Source of the DNA: Clostridiales bacterium
GTDB taxonomy: Bacteria; Bacillota_A; Clostridia; Oscillospirales; Oscillospiraceae
Assembly (NCBI GenBank): GCA_019410105.1
Contig: DXTB01000007.1
Span: 1 to 41,518 of the forward strand
Direction of reading: 5' to 3'
Length of the DNA: 41,518 nt
Of the stretch, positions 31,543 through 39,234 are shown piece by piece. A model generated the notes under the pieces. That model made no database searches. It was given only the letters and a program-made list of their open reading frames with translations, and was not told the DNA's origin. The translations under genes and the position numbers were made by a program. Position 1 is the stretch's first letter. Each line of letters opens with the position of its first letter.

Positions 31543-31742
31543 AGGCATTCTCCCTTCTCTTGGATGCCTTCAGCTTATCAGGCCGCCCGGTTGCATACCA
31601 GCAACCAAGCATGGAAGTTCCGCAATCTCAGATTGCCTTCCTCTCCAACATACCACAACAGGGCTCCCCGCGCAACGGCTCCGGCCCATATTGCAAGAAA
31701 AAAGCCGAGGCACCGGACGTCTCCGCATCCAAGCGCCCCGGC

Positions 31743-32261
31743 CTATCGGGCGGGCTCCAGCACAATGGGCAGGTCCACGATCTCCAGCCCCCGGCGCATG
31801 GCGTACTCCACCGTGTACCGGGTTCCGCCGGGAGACCCGTCAAAGGCGGCGATCAGCAGCGCGGCGTGGTCCACCATATACCGGTCCCGCCGCTGCATAC
31901 AGGCGGGGGTGTAGCAGGCGGACACCAGGGTCTCAAAGTCACAGGCAGCCACCAGCCGCTCATACCGCCGCCGCTGGTCCGGCGGCCAGGCATCCGCCTG
32001 GGAGGGACATGGGACGGCCGCCTCCACCGTCACGTCCGGGTGCATCTGGCGCAGGCGGAGGACGCACTCGCAGAAATACAGGTCACAGCCCAGGGCCATG
32101 CCGCAGAGAAAGTGACGGAATCCCTCCTGATAGGCCGCCTCCACCGCGTCTGCGATGCGGGCCTTGAGCGACACGCAGCGCAGGTCCTCCTCGTTATACC
32201 GCCATGGCAGCTTACCGGGCCGGTGCCCGGTAAAGCAGCAGGCCGACTGCCGCCCCCGCAT
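31743..32261 (-). CDS. SLOG-superfamily (DUF1273/YpsA-like) protein
   Basis: A 172-residue Rossmann-like protein with the hallmark N-terminal CCFTGHRPGKLPW of DUF1273/YpsA-type SLOG proteins, followed by FLCGMALGCDLYFCECVL (the glycine-rich nucleotide-binding turn) and the C-terminal GTRYTVEYAMRRGLEI. SLOG domains are proposed to bind nucleotide-derived ligands, and the superfamily includes DprA. ATG 32261 has GGAGG 8 nt upstream; the in-frame extension to 32330 would run through the promoter. The promoter contains a LexA-like palindrome, suggesting SOS induction. Monocistronic as far as visible, divergent from ribU. Confidence 0.85.
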   Translation of the reverse strand: MRGRQSACCFTGHRPGKLPWRYNEEDLRCVSLKARIADAVEAAYQEGFRHFLCGMALGCDLYFCECVLRLRQMHPDVTVEAAVPCPSQADAWPPDQRRRYERLVAACDFETLVSACYTPACMQRRDRYMVDHAALLIAAFDGSPGGTRYTVEYAMRRGLEIVDLPIVLEPAR

Positions 32262-32294
32262 GGTCTCCGCCTCCCTCCTTCTGGTCTTTGATTC

Positions 32295-32323
32295 AGTATA
32301 GAACATCCGTTCTTGTTTGTAAA
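32295..32323 (-). promoter_or_regulatory. Promoter with LexA-like box for the SLOG gene
   Basis: TTTACA (32318-32323) and TATACT (32295-32300) with a 17-bp spacer. The spacer contains the perfect inverted repeat AGAAC-ATCC-GTTCT (32300-32313), which matches the Gram-positive LexA consensus CGAAC-N4-GTTCG at all core positions. Confidence 0.75.
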
Positions 32324-32360
32324 GACCCACGGGAAATTTGCCGTTTTTTCATTTAGGGAC

Positions 32361-32389
32361 TTGCAATTTCTTCCGCGCTGTCATATACT
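32361..32389 (+). promoter_or_regulatory. Sigma-A promoter of the FMN riboswitch-ribU unit
   Basis: TTGCAA (32361-32366) and TATACT (32384-32389) with a 17-bp spacer, just before the riboswitch. Confidence 0.82.
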
Positions 32390-32417
32390 ATGGCCAGAAA
32401 GCAACTGAATACTTTGT

Positions 32418-32535
32418 CTTCAGGGCGGGGTGAAATTCCCCACTGGCGGTACAGTCCGCGACCGCCTGCGCGTATGCACAGGCGCTGACTCGGTGAAACT
32501 CCGGGACCAACAGTTACAGTCTGGATGGAAGAAGA
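32418..32535 (+). promoter_or_regulatory. FMN riboswitch (RFN element)
   Basis: Conserved RFN blocks are present in order: AGGGCGGGGTGAAATTCCCC, then ACTGGCGGTACAGTCCGCGA, a variable hairpin, CTGACTCGGTGAAACTCCGG, GACCAACAGTTACAGTCTGG and ATGGAAGAAGA. FMN binding should reduce ribU expression. A terminator-like hairpin follows at 32585-32618. Confidence 0.98.
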
Positions 32536-32584
32536 TGAGTGCGGCGTGGCCGCGCGTTTGTTCGCGCTCCTGCGTTGCGTGGAT

Positions 32585-32618
32585 CACCTTGGAGAAGCCA
32601 AAGCGTCCAGGGTGTTTT
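32585..32618 (+). terminator. Expression-platform terminator of the FMN riboswitch
   Basis: CACCTTGGA (32585-32593) pairs with TCCAGGGTG (32606-32614) with one G-U wobble, followed by TTTTC. It lies between the aptamer and the ribU ribosome binding site, as expected for transcriptional control. Confidence 0.7.
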
Positions 32619-32644
32619 CAAGCAACGAAAAGGAGTGTATTTTT

Positions 32645-33349
32645 ATGTCCGAACCCAATGCCAACGCCATCAAGAACCCCTCCCGGCCCGCAACAAACGT
32701 CCGAACCATCACCTCCCTGGCCATGCTGGCGGCCATCGCCTATGTGGTGATGCTCCTCAGCAAGATGCTGCCACAGGTGTCCGGCTTCCTGCAGATGGAC
32801 CTGAAGGACACGGTCATCTGCATCGGCGCCTTCCTCTTCGGACCTCTGTCCGCCGCCGTCATCTCCATCGTGGTGGCCGTGGTGGAGATGTTCACCGTCA
32901 GCGACACCGGCCCCATCGGCTGCATCATGAACGTGCTGGCCACCTGCGCCTTCTGCTGTACCGCCGCCTTCGTCTACAAGAAGTTCCACACCCGCAAGGG
33001 CGCCGTCATCGGTCTGGCCCTGGGCACTGTTTGCCTCACCGTGGTGATGCTGCTGTGGAACTATCTCATCACGCCCATCTACATGGGAATGGATCGCGAG
33101 GAAATCGTGGTCCCCATGCTGATCCCGGTGTTCCTGCCCTTCAACCTGGTGAAGGGCGGCCTGAACATGGCGCTGATCCTGCTGCTCTACAAGCCGGTGG
33201 TCACCGCCCTGCGGAAGGCCCGGCTGGTACCGGAGTCCCATGCGCCTGTCGAGGGCAAGGGCAAGCTGGGCGCCGGGTTCCTCCTGTTCTCCCTGGCCCT
33301 GCTGGCGACCTTTGTGGTGCTGGCCCTGGTGCTGATGGGGATTCTGTAA
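32645..33349 (+). CDS. ribU: Riboflavin ECF transporter S component RibU
   Basis: A 234-residue membrane protein with about six helices, the substrate-binding S component that takes up riboflavin or FMN together with the shared EcfAAT module. Typical is the start of helix 1 with AMLAAIAYVVMLL, followed by LKDTVICIGAFLFGPLSAA and the SDTGPIGCIMN loop. The FMN riboswitch upstream supports riboflavin rather than another vitamin. ATG 32645 has AAGGAG 9 nt upstream; the longer frame would run through the riboswitch. The EcfA/EcfT genes are not in the window. The about 50-residue charged/hydrophobic C-terminal extension is normal for clostridial members. Confidence 0.95.
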   Translation: MSEPNANAIKNPSRPATNVRTITSLAMLAAIAYVVMLLSKMLPQVSGFLQMDLKDTVICIGAFLFGPLSAAVISIVVAVVEMFTVSDTGPIGCIMNVLATCAFCCTAAFVYKKFHTRKGAVIGLALGTVCLTVVMLLWNYLITPIYMGMDREEIVVPMLIPVFLPFNLVKGGLNMALILLLYKPVVTALRKARLVPESHAPVEGKGKLGAGFLLFSLALLATFVVLALVLMGIL

Positions 33350-33363
33350 ATCTGAACACCACA

Positions 33364-33396
33364 GGCGCGGGGGCGGATACCGTCCCCGCGCCTTTT
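33364..33396 (+). terminator. Intrinsic terminator of ribU
   Basis: GGCGCGGGG (33364-33372) pairs with CCCCGCGCC (33384-33392), followed by TTTT. Confidence 0.88.
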
Positions 33397-33464
33397 ACTG
33401 CGGCCCATATCCGTCCCTCCGCCTCCCTGCGCCGGTATGTCAAAACCTTCCCATCCCTTCTCCC

Positions 33465-33493
33465 TTTTCAGGAACGAACAGATGTGCTATAAT
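33465..33493 (+). promoter_or_regulatory. Promoter with LexA-like box for dinB
   Basis: TTTTCA (33465-33470) and a perfect TATAAT (33488-33493, extended TGC before it) with a 17-bp spacer. The spacer holds CGAACAGATGTGCT (33475-33488), which matches the LexA consensus CGAACRNRYGTTYG at 12 of 14 positions. Confidence 0.78.
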
Positions 33494-33517
33494 AGAAGTG
33501 AGAAAGGAGGCGGGGCC

Positions 33518-34732
33518 ATGGACCGCATCATCCTGCACTGCGATCTGAACAGCTTTTACGCCTCCGTGGAGCTGCGGAGCCGACCAGACCTGCAGAACGT
33601 GCCCGTGGCGGTCTGCGGAGATCCCACCTCCCGCCACGGCATCATCCTGGCCAAGAATGAACCGGCGAAAAAATTCGGCGTCCAGACGGCGGAAACCATC
33701 TGGCAGGCCAAGAAAAAGTGCCCGGAGCTGGTGCTGCTGCCACCCCACCACAAACTGTACCGGCAGGTCTCCAAAGAGGTCAACACCATCTACGAGCAGT
33801 ACACGGACCTGGTGGAGCCCTTCGGCATCGATGAGAGCTGGCTGGACGTCACCCATACCCTCCACCTCTTCGGCGGTGATGCCAAGGCCCTGGCAGACCA
33901 TCTGCGGCAACGGATGAAGCAGGAGATGGGACTGACCCTCTCAGTGGGGGTCTCCTTCAACAAGGTGTTTGCCAAGCTGGGCAGCGACTACCGGAAACCC
34001 GACGCCACCACTGTCGTCTCCCGGGAGAACTGGCAGAGGCTGGTCTGGCCTCTGCCGGTGGGGGCGCTGCTGTACGTGGGGGGCGCCGCCCGGAAGATTT
34101 TGGCCCAGTTCGGCGTGAAGACCATCGGAGAGTTGGCGGCCTGCAAGCGGGATGCCCTGGAGACCCTGATGGGCAAAATGGGCGTCCAGCTCCACGACTA
34201 TGCCAACGGGCTGGACACCGATCCAGTCCGCTCCCGGTACGAGCCGGAGATGGTGAAGTCCGTTGGCAACGGCACTACCTTCCCGAAAAACCTCACCACC
34301 GCAGAGCAGGTGCGGGGCGGCGTCGCCGTGCTGGCGGACTCCGTGGCCACCCGACTGCGGCACAGCGGGCTGTATGCCGGCGGCGTCCAGGTGACGGTGC
34401 GGGATCCCCAGTTCCATGACCGCTCCCGTCAGATGCAGCTCTCCGCCCCCACCCACCTGATCCGGGAGCTGACGGCGGCGGCCATGGACCTGACCGGCCA
34501 GCTGTGGAAACCCCCGGCTCCCGTGCGGGCCCTGACTGTTACCGCCATCCATCTGGTTCGGTCGGAGGACGCCTATGAACAGGTAGACCTGTTCACAGCT
34601 GGGGCGGCGCCCAAAAAAGAAAAACAGGAAAAGCTGGAGGCGGCTATGGACCGCCTCCGTGGAAAGTTCGGGACCGACGTCATCTCCTACGGCGCGGCCC
34701 GTCCAGAGAAAGAGGAGGATCCCCTGCCATGA
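33518..34732 (+). CDS. dinB: DNA polymerase IV (Y-family translesion polymerase)
   Basis: A 404-residue Y-family polymerase that copies past damaged bases. The catalytic Asp is in HCDLNSFYASVE (residues 6-17), the second acidic pair is in GIDESWLDV (about residues 102-110), the thumb has two helix-hairpin-helix elements (VGGAARKILAQFGVKTIGELA), and the little finger follows. ATG 33518 has AAAGGAGG 8 nt upstream. The promoter carries a LexA-like box, in line with SOS induction. Its stop overlaps the start of the 5-formyl-THF cyclo-ligase gene by ATGA. No beta-clamp-binding motif is obvious at the very end; the C-terminal region VDLFT could serve as one. Confidence 0.96.
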   Translation: MDRIILHCDLNSFYASVELRSRPDLQNVPVAVCGDPTSRHGIILAKNEPAKKFGVQTAETIWQAKKKCPELVLLPPHHKLYRQVSKEVNTIYEQYTDLVEPFGIDESWLDVTHTLHLFGGDAKALADHLRQRMKQEMGLTLSVGVSFNKVFAKLGSDYRKPDATTVVSRENWQRLVWPLPVGALLYVGGAARKILAQFGVKTIGELAACKRDALETLMGKMGVQLHDYANGLDTDPVRSRYEPEMVKSVGNGTTFPKNLTTAEQVRGGVAVLADSVATRLRHSGLYAGGVQVTVRDPQFHDRSRQMQLSAPTHLIRELTAAAMDLTGQLWKPPAPVRALTVTAIHLVRSEDAYEQVDLFTAGAAPKKEKQEKLEAAMDRLRGKFGTDVISYGAARPEKEEDPLP

Positions 34733-35316
34733 CAATAGACGAGGAAAAACAGCAGCTCCGGGCTACGATCCGGCGCCTCAGCGCCCAGCTCCCCTTCCGG
34801 TACCGGGAAGCGGCGGACCGGGCCATCGCCCGCCATCTCCTGGCTCTTCCAGAGTATCGCAGTGCCGGAGCGGTGTTCTGCTTCGTCTCCGCCGGGCGGG
34901 AGATCGACACCCGTCCCATCCTGGAGCAGACTCTGGCAGACGGCAAGATGCTGTGCGTCCCTCTGTGTGTGGCGGATGGCATCATGGAGCTGCGGGCCAT
35001 CCGCGACCTGAAGGAGCTCTTCCCCGGCGCCTACGGCATTCTGGAGCCTCCGGCAGACAGCCCTGCCCTCTCCCCGGACCAGATCGACCTGGCGGTGATC
35101 CCCTGTGTCACCTGCAGCCGGGAGGGCCGCCGTCTGGGGCGGGGCGGCGGCTATTACGACCGCTTCCTGGCCCACTACCGGGGCGCGGCGGTTCTGCTGT
35201 GCCGGGAGCGGCTGCTGCGCCAGGAGATCCCCTTCGGCGTCCACGACTATCCCATCCCCTGGGTGCTGACAGAAGCCGGACTTTTTGAGGACGGCACGCC
35301 ATCCCGGCTGGAATGA
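34729..35316 (+). CDS. 5-formyltetrahydrofolate cyclo-ligase (MTHFS)
   Basis: A 195-residue enzyme that converts 5-formyl-THF with ATP to 5,10-methenyl-THF, recycling a folate dead-end. The signature GRGGGYYDR (about residues 137-145) and the N-terminal helix with FRYREAADRAIARHLLAL fit the family, as does the length. ATG 34729 overlaps the dinB stop as ATGA, with GAGGAGG 10 nt upstream, so translation is coupled to an SOS gene. glyA, another folate enzyme that can also form 5-formyl-THF as a side product, follows on the same strand with its own promoter. Confidence 0.95.
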   Translation: MTIDEEKQQLRATIRRLSAQLPFRYREAADRAIARHLLALPEYRSAGAVFCFVSAGREIDTRPILEQTLADGKMLCVPLCVADGIMELRAIRDLKELFPGAYGILEPPADSPALSPDQIDLAVIPCVTCSREGRRLGRGGGYYDRFLAHYRGAAVLLCRERLLRQEIPFGVHDYPIPWVLTEAGLFEDGTPSRLE

Positions 35317-35366
35317 CTGGGAAAAGGTCCGCCTCCCACAAAATCGTCAAAATATTCCCACTATCT

Positions 35367-35382
35367 CTACAACATTTTGTAG
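35367..35382. repeat. Palindrome upstream of the glyA promoter
   Basis: CTACAA-CATT-TTGTAG, a perfect 6-bp inverted repeat 20 nt upstream of the -35 box. There is no U-tract, so it is more like an operator than a terminator for the cyclo-ligase gene. Confidence 0.45.
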
Positions 35383-35402
35383 GGGTATTACCTCTTGTTC
35401 CC

Positions 35403-35431
35403 TTGACAGGTCCCTGGAACTCTGATAAGCT
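35403..35431 (+). promoter_or_regulatory. Putative sigma-A promoter of glyA
   Basis: TTGACA (35403-35408) and TAAGCT (35426-35431) with a 17-bp spacer. TATATT further downstream (about 35442) is an alternative -10 without a good -35. Confidence 0.6.
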
Positions 35432-35485
35432 GGAAAAGGCTTATATTTTCCGGAAGACCGGATCACACGAAGGAGGACCCCTGCA

Positions 35486-36739
35486 ATGATCCAGGACATC
35501 ATGGACTTTCTCTCCCAGGCCGACCCCGAGGTGGGGGCATCTATTCAGAAGGAATTCGACCGGGAGCAGCACAACATTGAGCTGATCGCCTCCGAGAACA
35601 TCGTCAGCAAGGCCGTCCTGCTGGCCATGGGCACTTGTCTCACCAATAAGTATGCGGAGGGCTATCCCGGAAAGCGGTATTACGGAGGCTGCTATGCCGT
35701 GGACGTGACGGAGGAGCTGGCGCGGCAGAGGGCCTGTCAGCTGTTCGGCTGTGCGCACGCCAATGTCCAGCCCCACTCCGGCGCCAACGCCAATCTGGCG
35801 GCGTTCTTTGCCCTGCTGCAGCCCGGTGACACAGTGCTCAGTATGAATCTGGCCCATGGCGGCCATCTGAGCCACGGCAGCCCGGTGAACATCTCCGGCA
35901 AATATTTCCGCATCGTTCCCTATGGCGTGTCTGACGACACAGAGACCATCGACTACGAGCAGGTGATGGCCATCGCCAAGGAGTGCCGCCCCAAGCTGAT
36001 CCTGGCAGGGGCCAGCGCCTATCCCCGCACCCTGGACTTTGCCAAGTTCCGGGAGATCGCCGACGCAGTGGGCGCCCGGCTGATGGTGGACATGGCCCAC
36101 ATTGCGGGTCTGGTGGCCGCCGGTGTTCATCCCTCCCCCATCCCCTACGCCGATGTGGTGACCACCACCACCCACAAGACATTGCGGGGTCCCCGGGGCG
36201 GCATGATCCTGTGCAATGACGACGACCTGTACAAAAAGATCAACTCCGCCGTGTTCCCCGGCACCCAGGGCGGTCCGCTGGAGCATATCATCGCCGCCAA
36301 GGCCGTGTGCTTGGGCGAGGCGCTGAAACCGGAGTTCCGGGCCTATGGGCGGCAGGTGGCCGCCAACGCCGGGGTTCTGGCGGAAAAGCTGATCGAGCAG
36401 GGCTTCCGGCTGGTCTCCGGCGGCACGGACAACCATCTGATTCTGGTGGACACCCGGCACTTTGGCCTCACCGGCAAGGAGTATGAGCACCGGCTGGATG
36501 AGGTAGGCATCACGGTGAACAAGAACACCATCCCCAACGACCCGGAGAAGCCCTTCGTCACCAGCGGTATCCGGGTGGGCACTCCCGCCGTCACTACCCG
36601 GGGCTTCCGGGAGCCGGAGATGGCGGAGATCGCCCGGTGGATGGGCTTCATGGCAAAAGAGGACTATGCGTACCATGCGGAGCAGGTCCGTGCGGAAGTG
36701 GCGGAGCTGTGCAAGCGGTTCCCGCTCTATCAGGAGTGA
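35486..36739 (+). CDS. glyA: Serine hydroxymethyltransferase
   Basis: A 417-residue PLP enzyme that interconverts serine plus THF and glycine plus 5,10-methylene-THF. The N-terminal [14 protein letters not shown] and [14 protein letters not shown] blocks, [14 protein letters not shown], and the PLP-lysine segment [16 protein letters not shown] (Lys about residue 231) are all present. Length is normal. ATG 35486 has AAGGAGG 9 nt upstream. It ends in a bidirectional-looking hairpin against the convergent DUF4179 gene. Confidence 0.98.
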   Translation: MIQDIMDFLSQADPEVGASIQKEFDREQHNIELIASENIVSKAVLLAMGTCLTNKYAEGYPGKRYYGGCYAVDVTEELARQRACQLFGCAHANVQPHSGANANLAAFFALLQPGDTVLSMNLAHGGHLSHGSPVNISGKYFRIVPYGVSDDTETIDYEQVMAIAKECRPKLILAGASAYPRTLDFAKFREIADAVGARLMVDMAHIAGLVAAGVHPSPIPYADVVTTTTHKTLRGPRGGMILCNDDDLYKKINSAVFPGTQGGPLEHIIAAKAVCLGEALKPEFRAYGRQVAANAGVLAEKLIEQGFRLVSGGTDNHLILVDTRHFGLTGKEYEHRLDEVGITVNKNTIPNDPEKPFVTSGIRVGTPAVTTRGFREPEMAEIARWMGFMAKEDYAYHAEQVRAEVAELCKRFPLYQE

Positions 36740-36745
36740 ACGAAC

Positions 36746-36777
36746 AAGGCCCGGAGAGTGCTGGCTCTTCGGGCCTT
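36746..36777 (+). terminator. Intrinsic terminator of glyA
   Basis: AAGGCCCGgAGAG pairs with CTCTTCGGGCCTT across a short loop, followed by TTTT. The convergent gene ends at 36784 and may share the stem. Confidence 0.85.
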
Positions 36778-36783
36778 TTGCAG

Positions 36784-37830
36784 TTATGCCGCCGGGAATT
36801 CGTACCATTGTCCGTTCAACTCCAAGCCAGTTACGCTGTCCGGGTCCAGCAGCCGGGGCGACAGCAGGGACAGGTGGCAGAGCGGTGCTCTCTGCTCCGA
36901 CGCCTCCACGAATTCTATGTGGATGGCATGGGTGCCTCTCTGGATCCGCTGGGTCAAAGCATCCTCCATCTCCAGGGCCCTGCCGTCAGTAAAATAAAGT
37001 GTCAGCACCTGCTTTGCGAGAAAGTCCTCCTCCCAGGTGACAGCGGACTGGGACTCTTCCAGCCATAGGTCATAAGAGGTCTCTTCCACAGGAAACCAGA
37101 CTTCCGCCCGCAGGGGCGTCACCACCGCCCGGGTGCCGTCCGGCCAACTGACCTCCCGAACAGGGATCGTGTCATTCATCCGGACATGGAATGCATAGAT
37201 CTCAATGGGGTGCATCACGCCAGTGTCCCGGTCGTTCAGCATCTTCACCACCAGCTCCACCTCCCGTCCCAGGTAGTTCTCTTCACAATTCTCCTGAGCG
37301 TTCTCCGACACCTGCCCGGTGGCCAGAATAAACCGGGCCGTGTTGAGTTCCTTGCCTTGGTCCACCCGCCAGCAGCTGATGACATCCGCCCAGCTTCCGG
37401 CGAATAGCAGGGTGTCCTCCATTGCATCATCGATATCGGGGAACGATTCATCATACCGGGCCGTTACCAAGCAGTAGATCACCCGACCGTCGGTGATGGC
37501 ATTCTCCAGCGTCAGATCGCAGTGATTCCCCTCCACGGTCTGATCTACCTGGACGGAGCAGGTCTCCAGCATTCCGCCGCTGCCGCCGTCATCCACCACT
37601 GGGCTCAGCCAGCCCATGCGCTCCGCCGCCACGGCAAAACCACAGGCCAGTACTGCCAGCGCCGCCGCCAGCAACAGCACCCGCTTCCCCAGCCGCCGTT
37701 TTCCGGGCCGGTCCAGGGTGCTCTGGCGGATCTGTTCCTCCAGCCCGTCCATAGCCGACTCATAGGCTGCGGGCAGGGCCCAGACCTCCCGCTTTGCCAT
37801 TGCCCGCAGGCGGGCGTCCAGCTCATCCAT
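36784..37830 (-). CDS. DUF4179-type anti-sigma-factor-like membrane protein (pair 2)
   Basis: A 348-residue protein with a cytosolic N-terminus of about 48 residues, one membrane helix at about 50-69 (VLLLAAALAVLACGFAVAA) and a large extracytoplasmic beta-rich domain. It overlaps the end of an ECF sigma gene by 8 nt, as the protein of pair 1 overlaps its sigma by 26 nt, and has the same design. Anti-sigma function is inferred from family and position. ATG 37830 lies after AAGGAGG in the end of the sigma gene. It is convergent with glyA. Confidence 0.78.
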   Translation of the reverse strand: MDELDARLRAMAKREVWALPAAYESAMDGLEEQIRQSTLDRPGKRRLGKRVLLLAAALAVLACGFAVAAERMGWLSPVVDDGGSGGMLETCSVQVDQTVEGNHCDLTLENAITDGRVIYCLVTARYDESFPDIDDAMEDTLLFAGSWADVISCWRVDQGKELNTARFILATGQVSENAQENCEENYLGREVELVVKMLNDRDTGVMHPIEIYAFHVRMNDTIPVREVSWPDGTRAVVTPLRAEVWFPVEETSYDLWLEESQSAVTWEEDFLAKQVLTLYFTDGRALEMEDALTQRIQRGTHAIHIEFVEASEQRAPLCHLSLLSPRLLDPDSVTGLELNGQWYEFPAA

Positions 37831-38317
37831 AGTCTCCCTCCTTCAAGATGCTCCGCAGCTTCTCACGTGCCCGGCTCAGCCGGACCCGCACCGCCCCCGG
37901 GGACGTCCCCACGATCCGGGCGATCTCCTCTGTGGGCAGGTCCTCATAGTAGAACAGCACCACCGCCTCCCGCTGGTCTCGTGGCAAGGTCTGCACCGCC
38001 TGCCAAAGGGTATCGTCCCCCGTCTCCCGGCCCGGTATTGCCGGTTCCGTGGGCAGATCATCCAAAGAGACTGTCCGGCCTCGCCGTTGGCAGAGACGCC
38101 GGGCCTCATTGGCGGTGATCTTCAGCAGCCACCGGGGCAGCTTCTCCTTTTCCCGCAGCTGAGGATACCGCTCATAGGCCCGGCAGACTGCCTCTGCCAC
38201 CGCCTCCTGAGCATCGCTGCTGTTCCGGGTGATACTGAAAGCCAGACGGTACAGGCTGGTCCGGCTGTGATGCAGCACTTGGCAGAACCGCTCCCGCTCT
38301 TGCTCCGGCAGCGTCAT
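37823..38317 (-). CDS. ECF-type RNA polymerase sigma factor (pair 2)
   Basis: A 164-residue sigma factor with region 2 (SLYRLAFSITRNSSDAQEAVAEAVCRAYERY) and region 4 (TLPRDQREAVVLFYYEDLPTEEIARIVGTSPGAVRVRLSRAREKL, about residues 109-153). It is presumably controlled by the DUF4179 protein that overlaps it. ATG 38317 has GGAAGGA just upstream, close to the start; the longer frame to 38389 runs through the promoter and is rejected. An ECF-like promoter lies just upstream, which suggests autoregulation. Confidence 0.92.
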   Translation of the reverse strand: MTLPEQERERFCQVLHHSRTSLYRLAFSITRNSSDAQEAVAEAVCRAYERYPQLREKEKLPRWLLKITANEARRLCQRRGRTVSLDDLPTEPAIPGRETGDDTLWQAVQTLPRDQREAVVLFYYEDLPTEEIARIVGTSPGAVRVRLSRAREKLRSILKEGDYG

Positions 38318-38348
38318 GTCCTTCCCCCCCTTCTCCTGTTCTGCCTGT

Positions 38349-38376
38349 ATGACCCAGCAGCGTGGCAAAATGTTAC
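38349..38376 (-). promoter_or_regulatory. Putative ECF-type promoter of sigma pair 2
   Basis: GTAACATTTT followed at about 15-16 nt by GGTCATAC resembles the AAC-type -35 and the GTC-type -10 of ECF-dependent, autoregulated promoters in Firmicutes. No standard sigma-A boxes are seen. Confidence 0.45.
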
Positions 38377-38385
38377 GGTGTACTC

Positions 38386-38415
38386 GCAAAAAAGCCGCCT
38401 CGCAATGAGGCGGCT
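38386..38415 (-). terminator. Intrinsic terminator of the DUF2752 gene
   Basis: A 9-bp perfect stem (arms 38407-38415 and 38393-38401, loop of 5) followed by six U on the minus strand, right after the DUF2752 stop. Confidence 0.93.
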
Positions 38416-38425
38416 CATATTCGCT

Positions 38426-38839
38426 TCACAGCGGGACGCCGAGGCCCAGCCACAGGACGTTCCGGACCACGCAGTTGGCCAGGAACAGCCCCACTAGGAC
38501 CATCGGCCAGCGGCGGTCATAGCGCAGGACCCAGCCCCGCTTTCCCCGCAGCCGCCACGCGGTTTGAGAAAACAGATAGATCGCTGCCAGGGCCAGCGTG
38601 ATCACCACCGGCGTGTGGTACCAGAGAGCCGCGCCTACCCGTCCCTGGGCTAGGGCCATCAGCGCCCGTGTCCCTCCGCAGCCCGGGCAGTAGATATGCC
38701 AGTGCTCCCAGACCCAGCAGCGGCTGACAGTGGGTGCCCCCAGCGCAAAGCGCCATAGCAGATATAGCAACACCAGAACCGCCAGGGTGATCCAGGCGGT
38801 CGGATAGGCCTCCCGGTCTGTCATAGAACCTCTCTGCAT
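38426..38839 (-). CDS. DUF2752 domain-containing membrane protein
   Basis: A 137-residue membrane protein with three or four helices and the DUF2752 signature CPGCGGTRALMAL (C51, C54) after the first helix. The family is widespread and of unknown function; the CPxCG motif may bind metal or heme-like cofactors, which is not shown. ATG 38839 has GGGAGG 7 nt upstream; the longer frame to 39016 would run antisense to the next gene's region and is rejected. It lies between two terminators and looks monocistronic or a read-through partner of the 88-aa gene upstream. Confidence 0.9.
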   Translation of the reverse strand: MQRGSMTDREAYPTAWITLAVLVLLYLLWRFALGAPTVSRCWVWEHWHIYCPGCGGTRALMALAQGRVGAALWYHTPVVITLALAAIYLFSQTAWRLRGKRGWVLRYDRRWPMVLVGLFLANCVVRNVLWLGLGVPL

Positions 38840-38862
38840 AAAATTTCCTCCCTGTAAACAGC

Positions 38863-38888
38863 AAAAAGGCCACGCAGCGCGCGGCCCT
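38863..38888 (-). terminator. Intrinsic terminator of the small membrane protein gene
   Basis: GGCC(G/A)CGC-type stem with a small mismatch followed by UUUUU on the minus strand, 8 nt after the stop at 38896. Confidence 0.7.
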
Positions 38889-38895
38889 TTCTCCT

Positions 38896-39162
38896 TTACT
38901 TCAGCAACCGGATCTGTCCCAGCAGAGGAACTGCCTTCTCCTCTCCATTGACAGCGGAGATGAAGCCCATCACCGCGCAGATGAAGCAAAAAATGCCCCA
39001 CAGCCAGCCGATACATGGAATGAAGCTCAGCAGCCCCGCCAGCCAGATCACCAGCGCTTGATTCAGATGGAATTTCGCGCCCTCCCGGTCGCCCAGTACA
39101 AAGGCAATCACCAGACCGATCCAGGTAATATAAGCGACAATACCCGTCGTTTTTGCATCCAT
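38896..39162 (-). CDS. Small DUF4870-like membrane protein
   Basis: An 88-residue protein with two or three membrane helices. The segment YITWIGLVIAFVLGDREGAKFHLNQALVIW, in which a helix is followed by a charged turn, an FH pair and a second helix, recalls DUF4870 (Tic20-like) proteins; the end reads LLGQIRLLK. ATG 39162 has AGAGAGGTG upstream. It is often found as a stand-alone gene in Clostridia next to DUF2752 proteins, as here. Function unknown. Confidence 0.75.
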   Translation of the reverse strand: MDAKTTGIVAYITWIGLVIAFVLGDREGAKFHLNQALVIWLAGLLSFIPCIGWLWGIFCFICAVMGFISAVNGEEKAVPLLGQIRLLK

Positions 39163-39234
39163 AAAAACACCTCTCTTTGGTTCAGTGGGGTTGTCCATAG
39201 TGTACCACGGTTTTGGAAAGAATACAAGCCCGCG

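Noticed and set aside
31622..31636. GCAATCT-C-AGATTGC mini-palindrome upstream of an XRE gene
   Set aside because: The 1-nt loop cannot form a stable hairpin, and it is not near a promoter; probably chance.
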